DNA of 64,000 nucleotides, from contig JANRLT010000021.1 of the NCBI GenBank assembly GCA_033762255.1, forward strand, positions 1-64,000, read 5' to 3'. Below are positions 19,501 through 27,757 of this stretch, in pieces; the first letter of the stretch is position 1, and each line of letters starts with the position of its first letter. This DNA is from Pirellulales bacterium (GTDB lineage Bacteria > Planctomycetota > Planctomycetia > Pirellulales > JALHPA01). Under the pieces are notes generated by a model, which had not been told where the DNA came from, made no database searches, and was given only the letters and a program-made list of their open reading frames with translations. The position numbers and the translations under genes were made by a program.

Positions 19501-20171
19501 TCCTGCGTGGGTCCGGCGGGACCGTCCAGGGGTTGGACATCCGCGACCAGTTGAATCAAATAACCCGACACAAACCGCGCCGCGATTCCTAGCTTTCTAA
19601 GTATTTGGACCAACAGCCAGGCGGTATCGCGGCAAGAGCCGCTGCGCAGTTGCAGGGTTTCCTCGCAGGTCTGCACCCCCGGTTCCAGCCGTATGGTGTA
19701 TTGAATGTCATGCTTGACCCGCTGATTCAGAGCGACCAAAAAATCAATCGTGCGGGCGGGCGTGATGTCCACGGTCGAGACATACTCCCGCAGGAGGGGC
19801 CCATTTTCGATCTGTTCCAGAAAAGGGCGAAGTTCCGTGGCCAACCAAGGCTCATAGGTCCAGGGGAAGTGCTCGATTGACTTTTCCAGAAAAAAGTCAA
19901 ACGGGTTGATCACGGTCATTTCCGCGACTAAATCGACCGTTATTTGGAATTTTGCGGATTTTTCCGGAAACACCAGCCGCGCCTGGTAATTCCCCTGGGG
20001 ATCCTGCTGCCAATTGATAAAATGCCCCGCCGGCTCGATTTTTAGCGAGTAGCTAACAATCGGCGTGCGGCAGTGCGGGGCCGGGCGCAATCGGACAATC
20101 TGCGGAAAGATTGCAATCGGTCGGGCATAGCTATAAGTCGTGCTGTGGTGAAGTGCGACACGGAGCGCCAT
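16572..20171 (-). CDS. Transglutaminase-like / DUF2126 protein
   Basis: A 1199-residue protein: an N-terminal bacterial transglutaminase beta domain (1-100), a transglutaminase-like cysteine-peptidase core with a complete triad (Cys 180 in SGSCRDTAW, His 229 in DLHAWVEV, Asp 245 in GLDPT), and a very long DUF2126 region from about residue 320 to the end, which contains [25 protein letters not shown] and [16 protein letters not shown]. No signal peptide is seen, so it is probably cytosolic. The family regularly neighbours alpha-E and permuted ATP-grasp genes, and is thought to process or recycle the peptide they make. Here it lies between the separate alpha-E gene and the fused ATP-grasp/alpha-E gene. 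The function of DUF2126 is not known. Confidence 0.92.
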   Translation of the reverse strand: MALRVALHHSTTYSYARPIAIFPQIVRLRPAPHCRTPIVSYSLKIEPAGHFINWQQDPQGNYQARLVFPEKSAKFQITVDLVAEMTVINPFDFFLEKSIEHFPWTYEPWLATELRPFLEQIENGPLLREYVSTVDITPARTIDFLVALNQRVKHDIQYTIRLEPGVQTCEETLQLRSGSCRDTAWLLVQILRKLGIAARFVSGYLIQLVADVQPLDGPAGPTQDFTDLHAWVEVYLPGAGWVGLDPTSGLLAGEGHIPLACTPDPQSAAPVTGAVEPCESTFDFAMHLTRVLETPRVTKPYSPEQWSAIEALGHQIDVDLERQAVRLTMGGEPTFVSIDDMEGAEWNTAALGPTKRILAGELIKKLRARFASGGLLHYGQGKWYPGEQLPRWALSCYWRRDGQPIWKNPDLLVDEDRDYNHTAADAQRFGAALARRLGVGDEYLQAGYEDSWYYLWRERRLPVNVDPLDSKVEDKVERERIAKIFDQGLKAIVGYALPIERRLGAQGWQWASGPWFLRREHMFLIPGDSPMGFRLPLDSIPWALENERQYQGEFDPSAPRGTLPSHAQLAERRGPSWPQTGGFKAGRGLSLNEVAALQGLNSPYANGREDARRSKTTVKLVAGDAGQPMDMAELSAELDIEAEEQGGTAVLTTEAYLGNGGHGLSPTREHWRSWLDPRIARSPSATRQPQMGESAAWITRTAMCFETREGRLHVFMPPLQLVEDYLALITAIEETAAELDLPVVIEGYHPPHDYRLTHLRVTPDPGVIEVNLQPAYNWDELVKNTVGLYEDARACRLGTDKFMVDGRHTGTGGGNHVVMGGPTPAESPFLRRPDLLRSILTYWNNHPSLSYLFSGTFIGPTSQAPRIDEARHEQLYELEIAFQQIPANGSCPPWLTDRLFRNLLTDLTGNTHRAEFCIDKLYSPDTSSGRLGLVEFRAFEMPPHAQMSLAQQLLLRALVAVFWRQPYQQKLVHWGTTLHDKFMLPYFVWQDFRDVIRDLQSAGYPLSWDWFAPHFEFRFPRLGQVVYDSIELDFRGAIEPWLVLGEEPGGGGTVRYVDSSLERLQVHVRGLTDTRHVLLCNRRRVPLHPTGVAGEYIAGVRYRAWCPPSCLHPTIGVHTPLVFDLYDQWTQRSLGGATWHVMHPGGLSYDNFPINANAAETRRNSRFQPFGHSTGPWALPLPQTNGKFPFTLDLRYQGE

Positions 20172-20328
20172 GAATCAAACATCCGGAGGGTAAAAAGAGA
20201 ATTGCGGCCGCGGGTCCGCTAAATCCGGGCCGTCGATCCTGGTGGAAGGGCCATAAAGTCTAGCACACAATTTGCAACGCGGCGTTGGGAATTAGCCTTA
20301 TTCAGGTAATTCGTAATTCGTAATTGAT

Positions 20329-21333
20329 TCAATACCGCATTCCCATAATCTGGCTTTGCGATTGAACCTGGCCATTGTTACGCACGTAGGCCTCGGGGGA
20401 CAGAAAACAGTAGTAAATCGACTCTCCCACGTCGTTTAAGCGGGTTTGAAATCGATCGATAAATTCATGCATCCCGATCGAAATGATTTCCTTAATGCTG
20501 GTATAGTCTAAATCCGCCCGCAGTCGACCCAGACGCTGCTCGGCCTGATTGTGAAACGTTCCCAGTCGACTGCCGGTCACGGTCAATAATGACTCCTCGG
20601 CCCGCAGCATGCAAAAGTGGACCGCCCGCGGAAAGGACTTGTCCAACAACAAAAATTCCGCCACTTGTTCGGGGGTGATCCGCCCAAATGCCTTGCGATA
20701 CATCTCCAGGGCACTCGCGCTTTTTAACAGGGCCGCCCACTGAATCGTGTCAATGGGCGTACCCACGTCATTAACCGAAGGGAGCAGCAGGTAGTACTTG
20801 ACATCCAAAATCCGCGAGGTTTTATCGGCTCGTTCCAACAGGCGGGCCATCCGGGCAAAGTGCCAAGCCTCGTTATGGGACATGGTGGCGTCGGTCACCC
20901 CCTGCAAGAGGTGGCTGGCCATTTTTACTTCGTGAAAAAAATCCAGCGGGGTGTCCAGCAGTCCCCGCCCGGTAGCCGCGCCGCGCACCATCAGGTAAAA
21001 CTTGTTGAGTTCCTCCCACATGGCGCTGCTGATCATTTCCCGCACGGCGCGGGCGTTTTCCCGCGCTTTGCGCAGGCAGGAAATGATGGAATTGGGATTC
21101 TCGTCGTCAAAGGTCAAAAACTCGACCACTTTTTGCATGTTTGGCGTGCCATAGCGGTCGGCAAAAATATCATGATCGCCAGTGGTCGAAATCAACGGCA
21201 ACCACTGGTCGCCGTGTTCAATTCCCAAATCCAGGGCAAGATTAAAATTGACCTCCACAAAGCGGGCGACGTTTTCCGCGCGCTCAATATACCGACTCAT
21301 CCAGAAAATCGAATCCGCCACTCGACTAAGCAT
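20329..21333 (-). CDS. Alpha-E domain protein (DUF403)
   Basis: A 334-residue all-helical protein that starts with the family hallmark MLSRVADSIFWMSRYIERAE and runs at the usual length. Alpha-E proteins have no established activity; they are found almost only beside circularly permuted ATP-grasp ligases and transglutaminase-like peptidases and are presumed to form a complex with them. The gene lies 184 bases behind the ATP-grasp gene and 157 bases before the transglutaminase-DUF2126 gene on the same strand. A second alpha-E copy occurs as the C-terminal domain of the fused protein at the end of the operon; the two differ clearly in sequence. Confidence 0.92.
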   Translation of the reverse strand: MLSRVADSIFWMSRYIERAENVARFVEVNFNLALDLGIEHGDQWLPLISTTGDHDIFADRYGTPNMQKVVEFLTFDDENPNSIISCLRKARENARAVREMISSAMWEELNKFYLMVRGAATGRGLLDTPLDFFHEVKMASHLLQGVTDATMSHNEAWHFARMARLLERADKTSRILDVKYYLLLPSVNDVGTPIDTIQWAALLKSASALEMYRKAFGRITPEQVAEFLLLDKSFPRAVHFCMLRAEESLLTVTGSRLGTFHNQAEQRLGRLRADLDYTSIKEIISIGMHEFIDRFQTRLNDVGESIYYCFLSPEAYVRNNGQVQSQSQIMGMRY

Positions 21334-21517
21334 GGAGGTGTAACCGCTCTCTCGAAATGTTGGGGGGTTTATCGCCGAGGGGGTGATTACCCCGCGGCCG
21401 TGGTGCGTGTTATTACCTAATGTTATCGCTGGAATCCCGCCGCCGACCCGTGTGGCATCTCCGCAGCCTTTGTCCGGCTAGACCCAACTTACCCTTAATT
21501 TTCAAACAAAAAAACGC

Positions 21518-23032
21518 CTAAGAACCATAACTTTTGACCACCCAGGTATCCTTGCTGCCCCCCCCTTGGGAAGAATTGACCACGAGCGATCCTTGCTTGA
21601 GCGCGACCCGCGTCAAACCGCCGGGAAGCACGTAAATTTCCTCGCCGTACAAAATATACGGACGCAAATCCACATGCCGCCCCTCCAACCGGTCATTAAT
21701 AATCGTGGGAACGCGCGACAACGCCAGCATGGGCTGGGCGATATAATTACGCGGATTTGACCGGATCAAATCACGGTACCTGGCGTGTTCGGCGGGTGTC
21801 GCCTTTGGCCCCAGCAATATCCCGTAGCCGCCGCTTTCGTTGGCTGGTTTAATCACCAGATCGGCGATATGGGCAAGCACGTATTCACATTGTTCCGGCT
21901 CGCCGCAGATATACGTGGGGACATTGGGAATAAGCGGCTTTTCGTTCAAGTAATACTGGATGATCTGTGGCACATAGGCGTACACGGCCTTATCATCGGC
22001 AATGCCCGTGCCGGGGGCATTGGCCAGAGCGACCCGACCCGCCCGATACACATCCATCAGACCCGCCACCCCCAGGGCCGAATCACTGCGAAAAACCGTC
22101 GGATCTAAAAAGTCATCGTCGATCCGCCTATAAATCACATCCACCCGCTCCAGCCCGCGCGTCGTCCGCATGTAACAATAGCCATCTTGCACGATCAAGT
22201 CCGAGCCCTGGACCAACTCCACTCCCATCTGCTGGGCGAGAAAACAATGCTCAAAATAGGCCGAATTATAAATGCCCGGCGAGAGCACCACCACGTTTGG
22301 ATCGTTGGCCCCCTCCGGCGCGATGTATTGCAGCATCGCCAAGAGCCGTTCTGGATAATCCTCGACCGGCAGGATCGAAACGCCGTTAAACACCTGGGGA
22401 AAGGTCCGCTTCATCACCTCGCGGTTTTCCAGCACGTATGACACGCCGGAGGGGCAGCGTAAGTTGTCCTCCAGCACATAAATCTGCCCGTCGCCGCCGC
22501 GAACCAAGTCGGTCCCCGTGATATGGCACCATATTCCCCGCGTGGGATGCATTCCCGCGCACGGTCCGCGCAGGGTCTTGCCGCTGCTGATGAGCCATTC
22601 CGGGACTACGCCGTCGCGAATGATCCGCCGCTCGTTGTAAACATCGTCAATAAACAGATTCAGCGCCTTGATCCGCTGCTTTAACCCCGCCTCGACGCGC
22701 TGCCATTCTTCAAACTCGATGATCCGCGGAACAATGTCAAACGGCCAGATCTTTTCGGTGCCAGCCTCGTGCCCGTAGACGTTAAAGGTGATTCCCATGT
22801 TAAGCAGGGCCAAATCCGCCGCCCTTTGCCGCTTTTGCAGCTCCGCGGGGGTAAAATTCATGATCCGCTGCGTCAAGGCCGCACTGGAAATACGCGGGCG
22901 GCCGTCCGCCTCAAACATCTCGTCAAAAAATCCGTCCGTGTGATAGCTGGCAAAAAACCCCTCGCCAATTGGCTCGCTGGTTTCCACCGAAATTCGATTC
23001 ACGGGGGCTTCACGCACGTTTGACACCGTCAT
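21518..23032 (-). CDS. Circularly permuted type 2 ATP-grasp protein
   Basis: A 504-residue ligase of the DUF404/DUF407 (CP_ATPgrasp) family. Markers are [21 protein letters not shown] near residue 85, [19 protein letters not shown] near 170, [16 protein letters not shown] near 245, the glycine-rich [11 protein letters not shown] near 395 and the C-terminal [10 protein letters not shown]. The ATG at 23032 is preferred because AGG lies eight bases before it; a GTG nine bases upstream is in frame. It is the first gene of the operon that continues with alpha-E, transglutaminase-DUF2126 and a fused ATP-grasp/alpha-E. The amide product is unknown. Confidence 0.92.
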   Translation of the reverse strand: MTVSNVREAPVNRISVETSEPIGEGFFASYHTDGFFDEMFEADGRPRISSAALTQRIMNFTPAELQKRQRAADLALLNMGITFNVYGHEAGTEKIWPFDIVPRIIEFEEWQRVEAGLKQRIKALNLFIDDVYNERRIIRDGVVPEWLISSGKTLRGPCAGMHPTRGIWCHITGTDLVRGGDGQIYVLEDNLRCPSGVSYVLENREVMKRTFPQVFNGVSILPVEDYPERLLAMLQYIAPEGANDPNVVVLSPGIYNSAYFEHCFLAQQMGVELVQGSDLIVQDGYCYMRTTRGLERVDVIYRRIDDDFLDPTVFRSDSALGVAGLMDVYRAGRVALANAPGTGIADDKAVYAYVPQIIQYYLNEKPLIPNVPTYICGEPEQCEYVLAHIADLVIKPANESGGYGILLGPKATPAEHARYRDLIRSNPRNYIAQPMLALSRVPTIINDRLEGRHVDLRPYILYGEEIYVLPGGLTRVALKQGSLVVNSSQGGGSKDTWVVKSYGS

Positions 23033-23453
23033 AATTTGCACCTGGGCGTGAAAAAGTTAAATGAACATCTAAGCGATCCGCGGGAGTGTGCGAGCAGGAC
23101 ACAGTTTTCCTGGTCCCGCTAGCCTTGGCGATGTCACGCAGCAATTCCCGATCGTCCTATTCACAATACAGACCCTAGGCGGTCCACCCAAAGTTGAGAA
23201 TTGGCAAACTTTGTCGGGGAATGAAAAATCGCACATTTTTGACAAGTGCTAGACAAAGCGGCACAATCTTGCTGTGAAAATAGGCAAACTGCCACGAAAC
23301 CCCAATCGCCCTCGACCTAAAATCCGTCCCAAAGGCCAGGAATTCGCGGATAATCCCCGAATTGCCAATGATGTAAAAGGGCAATGTGGCCAAGAGCAGC
23401 ATATAAAGGCAATTTTTGTGCCGGGATGTGGAAATAGCTAGCCAAGCTTAGAA
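23033..23453. other. Intergenic region upstream of the ATP-grasp operon
   Basis: About 420 bases without a gene I can support. A 75-codon open frame on the minus strand (23175-23402) encodes a partly hydrophobic peptide but has no ribosome-binding site or family resemblance. The region must hold the promoter of the ATP-grasp operon; no clear -35/-10 pair was recognised. Short inverted segments around GGCAAACT occur at about 23200 and 23283. Confidence 0.4.
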
Positions 23454-24869
23454 CTATCCCTCGATCTCGTAGCCTTTTCGCTGTTCCCGCTTGAGCCATT
23501 CGTTCGCCGCCGCGTCGCCGGTGATTTGCTCCCGCGCGGCATCCCAGGCAAGCGGCCGGTCCAGCCGAATGGCGATATTGGCCAAATGGCAGGTCGTCAT
23601 GGCGCGATGATGGGTGTGGACATCGCTGACTGGCTCGCCCCGGTCGCGGACACATTCAAAGAAATTCGCCATGTGGTTGCCGGGCTTTTTTCCCTTGTAC
23701 AACTTGGCCAGCAGTTCATCGGGGAGGGGGTCGGTCTTGAGCGCGACCGCCGCGGGTCCCATCAGCTTGCTGCGGCTGACAAACAGGTTTCCCTTTTCCC
23801 CTTCCACATAGACGCCATTCCCCTCGGGCAGCTTCATATCCGCGGAGGGATGGTGCCGGATGATCATTTCGATATCATTGGGAAACGCGCATTTGATTTT
23901 AAATTCGGTGGCGGTGTTGTAAACATTATCCACGGTGGGATAACCGTCCTTAAACTTGCAGGGATGCACGGCCATGACGGGGGTCACGCTGGTTGGGCCG
24001 GACTGGTCCATGCCAATCAGCCAAGTGGCAATGTCCACATGGTGCGCGCCCCAGTCGGTCAGTTTGCCGCCACTGTATTCGTACCACCAGCGAAATTCGT
24101 AGTGGCAGCGGGAATTGCCAAAACCCGCCCCCGGTCGATAAATAAAGTCCACCAGCGGAGCCTGCCCCAGCCACATCTCCCAGTTCAATCCATCCGGTAC
24201 CGGGGCCTTGTCGATCGGGTCACACGTGGGCGCGCCGCCGATAAAGCAATGCACGCGCTTGATCTTGCCCAAGCGGCCAGCGTGCGCGATCCCCACCGCC
24301 TTTAAAAACTGTTGGGCGTGGCGGGCGCCGGTTTCGTCCACGCCGCTCATTTCGCTGCGCTGTTGCGTCCCCACCTGAAAGACGCGGCCGGTCTCTTTTT
24401 GCACGCGGCTGATGATTTTTCCCTCGTCAATGGTCAGGGTGAGGGGCTTTTCACAGTAGACATCTTTTCCCGCGCGCATCGCCTCGACCGCAATTTTGCT
24501 ATGCCAGTGGTCGGGCGTGACAATGGTCACCACGTCAATTTTGGGGTTGTCCAGGACCCGGCGGTAATCCTCAAACATTTCGGCCTTGCCGCCGGTGACG
24601 GCGCGGCCTTCTTCCACATGCCGCCGATCCACGTCGCAGACCGCCGCCACATCGCCAAAATTCATCGCCCCCTTGATGATTTGCTTCCAGCGGTCCCCCG
24701 TGCCAATGCAGCCAATCACGTGCCGGTCGTTCTTACTCTCGGCGGCAAACGCGACGGCGCTGCTAAAATACGGTACCGACACGCCCAGCGTGGACAAACC
24801 GGCGGCGGCTCCGGCGGTGGCGGTCAAACGGGCGGCTTGGGACAAAAACTGACGACGATTGTAGGACAT
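23454..24869 (-). CDS. Tat-exported Gfo/Idh/MocA family oxidoreductase
   Basis: A 471-residue NAD(P)-dependent oxidoreductase. The N-terminus has a twin-arginine signal (NRRQFLSQAA, hydrophobic stretch to about residue 43), so it is exported folded. A Rossmann fold follows (VIGCIGTGDRWKQ), then the family's EKP motif in VYCEKPLTL and a substrate domain with DWGAHHVDIATW. Planctomycetes carry many such paralogs, usually linked to carbohydrate breakdown, but the substrate cannot be told here. It is separated from the ATP-grasp operon by 420 bases and from the DUF1559 genes by 93 bases, so it is probably an independent unit. Confidence 0.9.
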   Translation of the reverse strand: MSYNRRQFLSQAARLTATAGAAAGLSTLGVSVPYFSSAVAFAAESKNDRHVIGCIGTGDRWKQIIKGAMNFGDVAAVCDVDRRHVEEGRAVTGGKAEMFEDYRRVLDNPKIDVVTIVTPDHWHSKIAVEAMRAGKDVYCEKPLTLTIDEGKIISRVQKETGRVFQVGTQQRSEMSGVDETGARHAQQFLKAVGIAHAGRLGKIKRVHCFIGGAPTCDPIDKAPVPDGLNWEMWLGQAPLVDFIYRPGAGFGNSRCHYEFRWWYEYSGGKLTDWGAHHVDIATWLIGMDQSGPTSVTPVMAVHPCKFKDGYPTVDNVYNTATEFKIKCAFPNDIEMIIRHHPSADMKLPEGNGVYVEGEKGNLFVSRSKLMGPAAVALKTDPLPDELLAKLYKGKKPGNHMANFFECVRDRGEPVSDVHTHHRAMTTCHLANIAIRLDRPLAWDAAREQITGDAAANEWLKREQRKGYEIEG

Positions 24870-24962
24870 GGGTGGGTAAGTTCCTAAACGTTGAGCAAGT
24901 GGCGGATTAAAAACGAATGACCGAAAAAGCTGATCAAAAACGGTAAAAAAGAGTTAATCTTA

Positions 24963-26039
24963 TTAGTATTCGTAAGTGAAAGGTTCCGCTCCACGGCGAG
25001 TCACCATAGAGTAATAGACCTTTGGTTCGATAAGCTCGACCACTATATCTTTTATCGAGCTATCGACACAAGCATGACTGACCACGCTATTGGGATGAGA
25101 ACTACTCGGCCCCCAACTACGACGCAGAGGATCCTTTTCGACGGAATTGTAGAAGCGATTGGGTTCCTGTGGCGTGGGACCATAATTGAGTGCGCTGCGG
25201 TCGCCAGCTTCGGTGTTGAAAACCCATTCTGGATCGCTATCTAGTTCAAAACGGGGAATACCGGTTTTAGGATTATTGCCTTCCACACTGGTGTCTTCAG
25301 GCAAAAAACCACAGGCGAATGTTTGCTGAAAGTCGTACCAACTGGACCGTTCCCGCTCGCTTGATTCGGAAAGCATGACAGTTCGAGAAGTGCCGTCACT
25401 GACAGTTGCCATAGTAACTCCTCTTGGTATGGCACTGCCATTAGGCTTAGGAGTTTCAAAAATGATTGTGCCTTCCCCCAATGTTGCCCTGGCTTCCTTC
25501 CCCACGGTCAACAATTGCTGCTTCGTAGCGGGTAAAGCAATGTAATTTGTCCGTGCGAGTTGGCCGGGAATAGGGGGCGGTTCGGCGGGGTTTAGCATTT
25601 CAGGGATAGAGTGCATGCCCGGTGAAATCCCCTTTTGTCCCTCCCAATCGATTTTTACCTGATCGGCGGGGAGCGTGAATTTCTCGGATTGTTGTGAGAC
25701 TACACGATAAAATTTATCCTGCTCGATATATGGAAACAATCCCATGAGCCAAGAGTACTGCCTGGTTGCCACTACGGGATCGACATGGAAATTTATATAT
25801 TGTCCGTCCTTGTTGCCACTATAAAAGAGCGGGGGAAGGGATTTATGGGCATCGCTGTAATTATGCATCGCAATAGCCCAATTCCTGAGATTGTTTCGTG
25901 AGACATTTCGCCGCGCCGCCGCGCGGGCGGCCTGAATCGCCGGTAGCAATAGCGCGATCAGCAGCCCGATGATCGCCACCACGATGAGCAGCTCAAGCAC
26001 GGTAAACCCGCGACGGGCCGGAAGTAATTTTTTACTCAT
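24963..26039 (-). CDS. DUF1559 prepilin-like protein (tandem copy 1)
   Basis: A 358-residue protein with a type IV prepilin-like N-terminus ([20 protein letters not shown]), in which cleavage would occur after the Gly of RRG and the hydrophobic helix would remain, followed by the DUF1559 domain common in planctomycetes. The C-terminal H-x9-DG motif typical of the family is changed to H-x10-DS (SSHPNSV...VDSS). The ATG at 26039 is chosen because GGAG stands six to seven bases upstream. It is a close relative of the next gene upstream, and both have similar 5' flanks including a palindromic hairpin, which points to a tandem duplication. Role unknown; probably envelope-associated. Confidence 0.9.
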   Translation of the reverse strand: MSKKLLPARRGFTVLELLIVVAIIGLLIALLLPAIQAARAAARRNVSRNNLRNWAIAMHNYSDAHKSLPPLFYSGNKDGQYINFHVDPVVATRQYSWLMGLFPYIEQDKFYRVVSQQSEKFTLPADQVKIDWEGQKGISPGMHSIPEMLNPAEPPPIPGQLARTNYIALPATKQQLLTVGKEARATLGEGTIIFETPKPNGSAIPRGVTMATVSDGTSRTVMLSESSERERSSWYDFQQTFACGFLPEDTSVEGNNPKTGIPRFELDSDPEWVFNTEAGDRSALNYGPTPQEPNRFYNSVEKDPLRRSWGPSSSHPNSVVSHACVDSSIKDIVVELIEPKVYYSMVTRRGAEPFTYEY

Positions 26040-26192
26040 CTCTTTCTCCTTGGATAATAATAGCAAGAAAAAACTGATCATTTATGATACCGCCACGGGA
26101 TAACTGCCGCCATCTTTTTTTCTAAATTTGCATAACAGGGGAAGGCTGAGTGCAAGGGATGTTACACTTCAATTGCGACCCGCGCCCCTGTT

Positions 26193-26211
26193 CCGCCGAT
26201 GCCATCGGCGG
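26193..26211. repeat. CCGCCGAT/ATCGGCGG hairpin, copy 1
   Basis: A perfect eight-base-pair inverted repeat (CCGCCGAT and ATCGGCGG around GCC). It lies 35 bases behind the stop of the DUF1559 gene at 26246 and 154 bases before the start of the next one. Near-identical hairpin at 27522 and a related one at 45135. It might end transcription, but no T tract follows on either strand. Confidence 0.7.
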
Positions 26212-26245
26212 CTTTGCATCTATAATTTTGGAGCATCAAAGCACC

Positions 26246-27322
26246 TTAATCATCGAGGGAAACTGCTTCTCCCCCAGCGCGGGTGATGAAGGCGTAATAC
26301 ACGCGGGGATCAATTTCGTCGGAAACGAGTGCATGAATGGAGGCATCGACCAGGGCATGATTGACCACGCCATTGGGATGCGAACTGCTTGGCCCCCAGC
26401 TACGACGCAGGGGGTCTTTGGCATCGGTGTTGTAGAGTCGATTTGGTTCCGCGGGAGTCGGGCCAAAGTTGAGAGCCGACCGATCTCCTGCTTTGTCATT
26501 AAAAGTCCACTCGGGGTCTTGATCTGGCTCAAAGCGGGGAATGCCTAGCTTAGGGTCGTTGTTCGGCACGCTGGTATCGCCGGGCAAAAATCCGCAGGCG
26601 AACGTCTGTTGAAAATCGTACCAACTAGCACGTTCCGTCTCGCGGGATTCGCAATACATGAAGGTTTTTGATGTACCATCGCTCAGCCTAGCCATACTAA
26701 TTCCCTTAGGACTAAACGTTCCGGTTGTTTCGGATACATAAAAACCAATTGCGCCATCCGCCAAAGTCGCCTTGGCTTGTTTTCCCACGGTCAACAGTTG
26801 TTGTTTGGTGGCGGGTAGGGCGATATAGTTGGTGCGGCCTGGTTGGCCGGCAACGGGAGGAGGTTCGGCGGGATTGATGAAAATGTCATTGGAGATTGTC
26901 GCTGGTAAAATGCCTTGCATGCCATTGTATTTTATTTTTACTTGATCAGATGCAAGCGTAAAATTTTCTGAAGTTGTGTTGATTTCTTGATAAACATCAT
27001 GGCTTTCAATGAAGGGCAGCAACTTCACCAACCAAGAGTATTGCCCTGTGGCCACCGTGGGGTCAGGATGAAAACCTTTGTATTGGCCATCCTTGTTGCC
27101 GCTAAAAAAAAGTGGCGGCAAGGACTTATAGGTGTCGTTGTAAATATGCGTTGCAATTGCAAGTTGCCGCATATTATTGGTGGATTGAGTTCGCCGCGCC
27201 GCCGCGCGGGCGGCCTGAATGGCCGGTAGTAACAGCGCGATCAAGAGTCCAATGATCGCCACCACGATGAGTAATTCCAGGACCGTAAAACCCCGCCGGT
27301 TAGAAACAGATAACGTGCTCAT
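26246..27322 (-). CDS. DUF1559 prepilin-like protein (tandem copy 2)
   Basis: A 358-residue paralog of the downstream gene, with the same prepilin-like N-terminus ([17 protein letters not shown]), the same order of conserved blocks ([54 protein letters not shown]) and the same degenerate C-terminal motif (H-x10-DA instead of H-x9-DG). GGGAG lies six bases before the ATG. The two genes lie head to tail, with similar upstream sequence including TTTTAGAAAAA-type AT-rich stretches on the coding strand. Expected to be exported and processed by a prepilin peptidase; function unknown. Confidence 0.9.
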   Translation of the reverse strand: MSTLSVSNRRGFTVLELLIVVAIIGLLIALLLPAIQAARAAARRTQSTNNMRQLAIATHIYNDTYKSLPPLFFSGNKDGQYKGFHPDPTVATGQYSWLVKLLPFIESHDVYQEINTTSENFTLASDQVKIKYNGMQGILPATISNDIFINPAEPPPVAGQPGRTNYIALPATKQQLLTVGKQAKATLADGAIGFYVSETTGTFSPKGISMARLSDGTSKTFMYCESRETERASWYDFQQTFACGFLPGDTSVPNNDPKLGIPRFEPDQDPEWTFNDKAGDRSALNFGPTPAEPNRLYNTDAKDPLRRSWGPSSSHPNGVVNHALVDASIHALVSDEIDPRVYYAFITRAGGEAVSLDD

Positions 27323-27521
27323 ACCGTGCTCCCCGTTGAAATTGATTTGAAAAATCTGACCTTATCATACCCCTGCGGGTGGGTGCTGCCAACATTTTTT
27401 CTAAAATGGTAGAATAGGGGTGTTGGAGAGAGCGGAGGTGCCGGGGTGCAGGGGGGCAAGGGGGCAGGGGTTTGGAGGTTTTGCACTTCAACAACTACCC
27501 TCGACCAGCTTCCCGGCTCCT

Positions 27522-27540
27522 CCGCCGATACCATCGGCGG
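27522..27540. repeat. CCGCCGAT/ATCGGCGG hairpin, copy 2
   Basis: The same eight-base-pair hairpin as at 26193, with loop ACC. It lies 200 bases upstream of the second DUF1559 gene and shares neighbouring sequence with copy 1 (CACTTCAA about 30-40 bases before it), so it belongs to the duplicated upstream segment. It also lies shortly before the heptamer array at 27604. Confidence 0.7.
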
Positions 27541-27603
27541 CTTTGTAAGTGCCTTTCCTGACCCCTCGACCCTCATCCCTGCCCCTCCGCTCCCCTGCAC
27601 CAC

Positions 27604-27757
27604 CCTCCCGTCTCCCGTCTCCCGTCTCCCATCTCCCGTCTCCCGTCTCCCGTCTCCCATCTCCCATCTCCCATCTTCCGTCTCCCGTCTTCCGTCTCCC
27701 GTCTTCCGTCTCCCGTCTTCCGTCTCCCGTCTTCCGTCTCCCGTCTCCCGTCTCCCA
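27604..27757. repeat. TCTCCCG heptamer minisatellite (21 full units)
   Basis: After a partial unit, 21 complete heptamers run without interruption from 27611 to 27757. Units are TCTCCCG, TCTTCCG or TCTCCCA; in the 3' half TCTCCCG and TCTTCCG alternate strictly over about nine units. The last unit is TCTCCCA, and its final A is the A of the cysteine desulfurase start codon (A-TGG). The array is pyrimidine-only except for the G or A at the unit end, so one strand is strongly purine-rich. Fragments of the same repeat occur inside the following gene. Confidence 0.95.

Noticed and set aside
23175-23402. 75-codon hydrophobic minus-strand frame before the oxidoreductase gene
   Set aside because: No ribosome-binding site and no plausible membrane topology or homolog known to me.
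27604-27757. Possible CRISPR array
   Set aside because: Units are seven bases with no unique spacers; it is a minisatellite.
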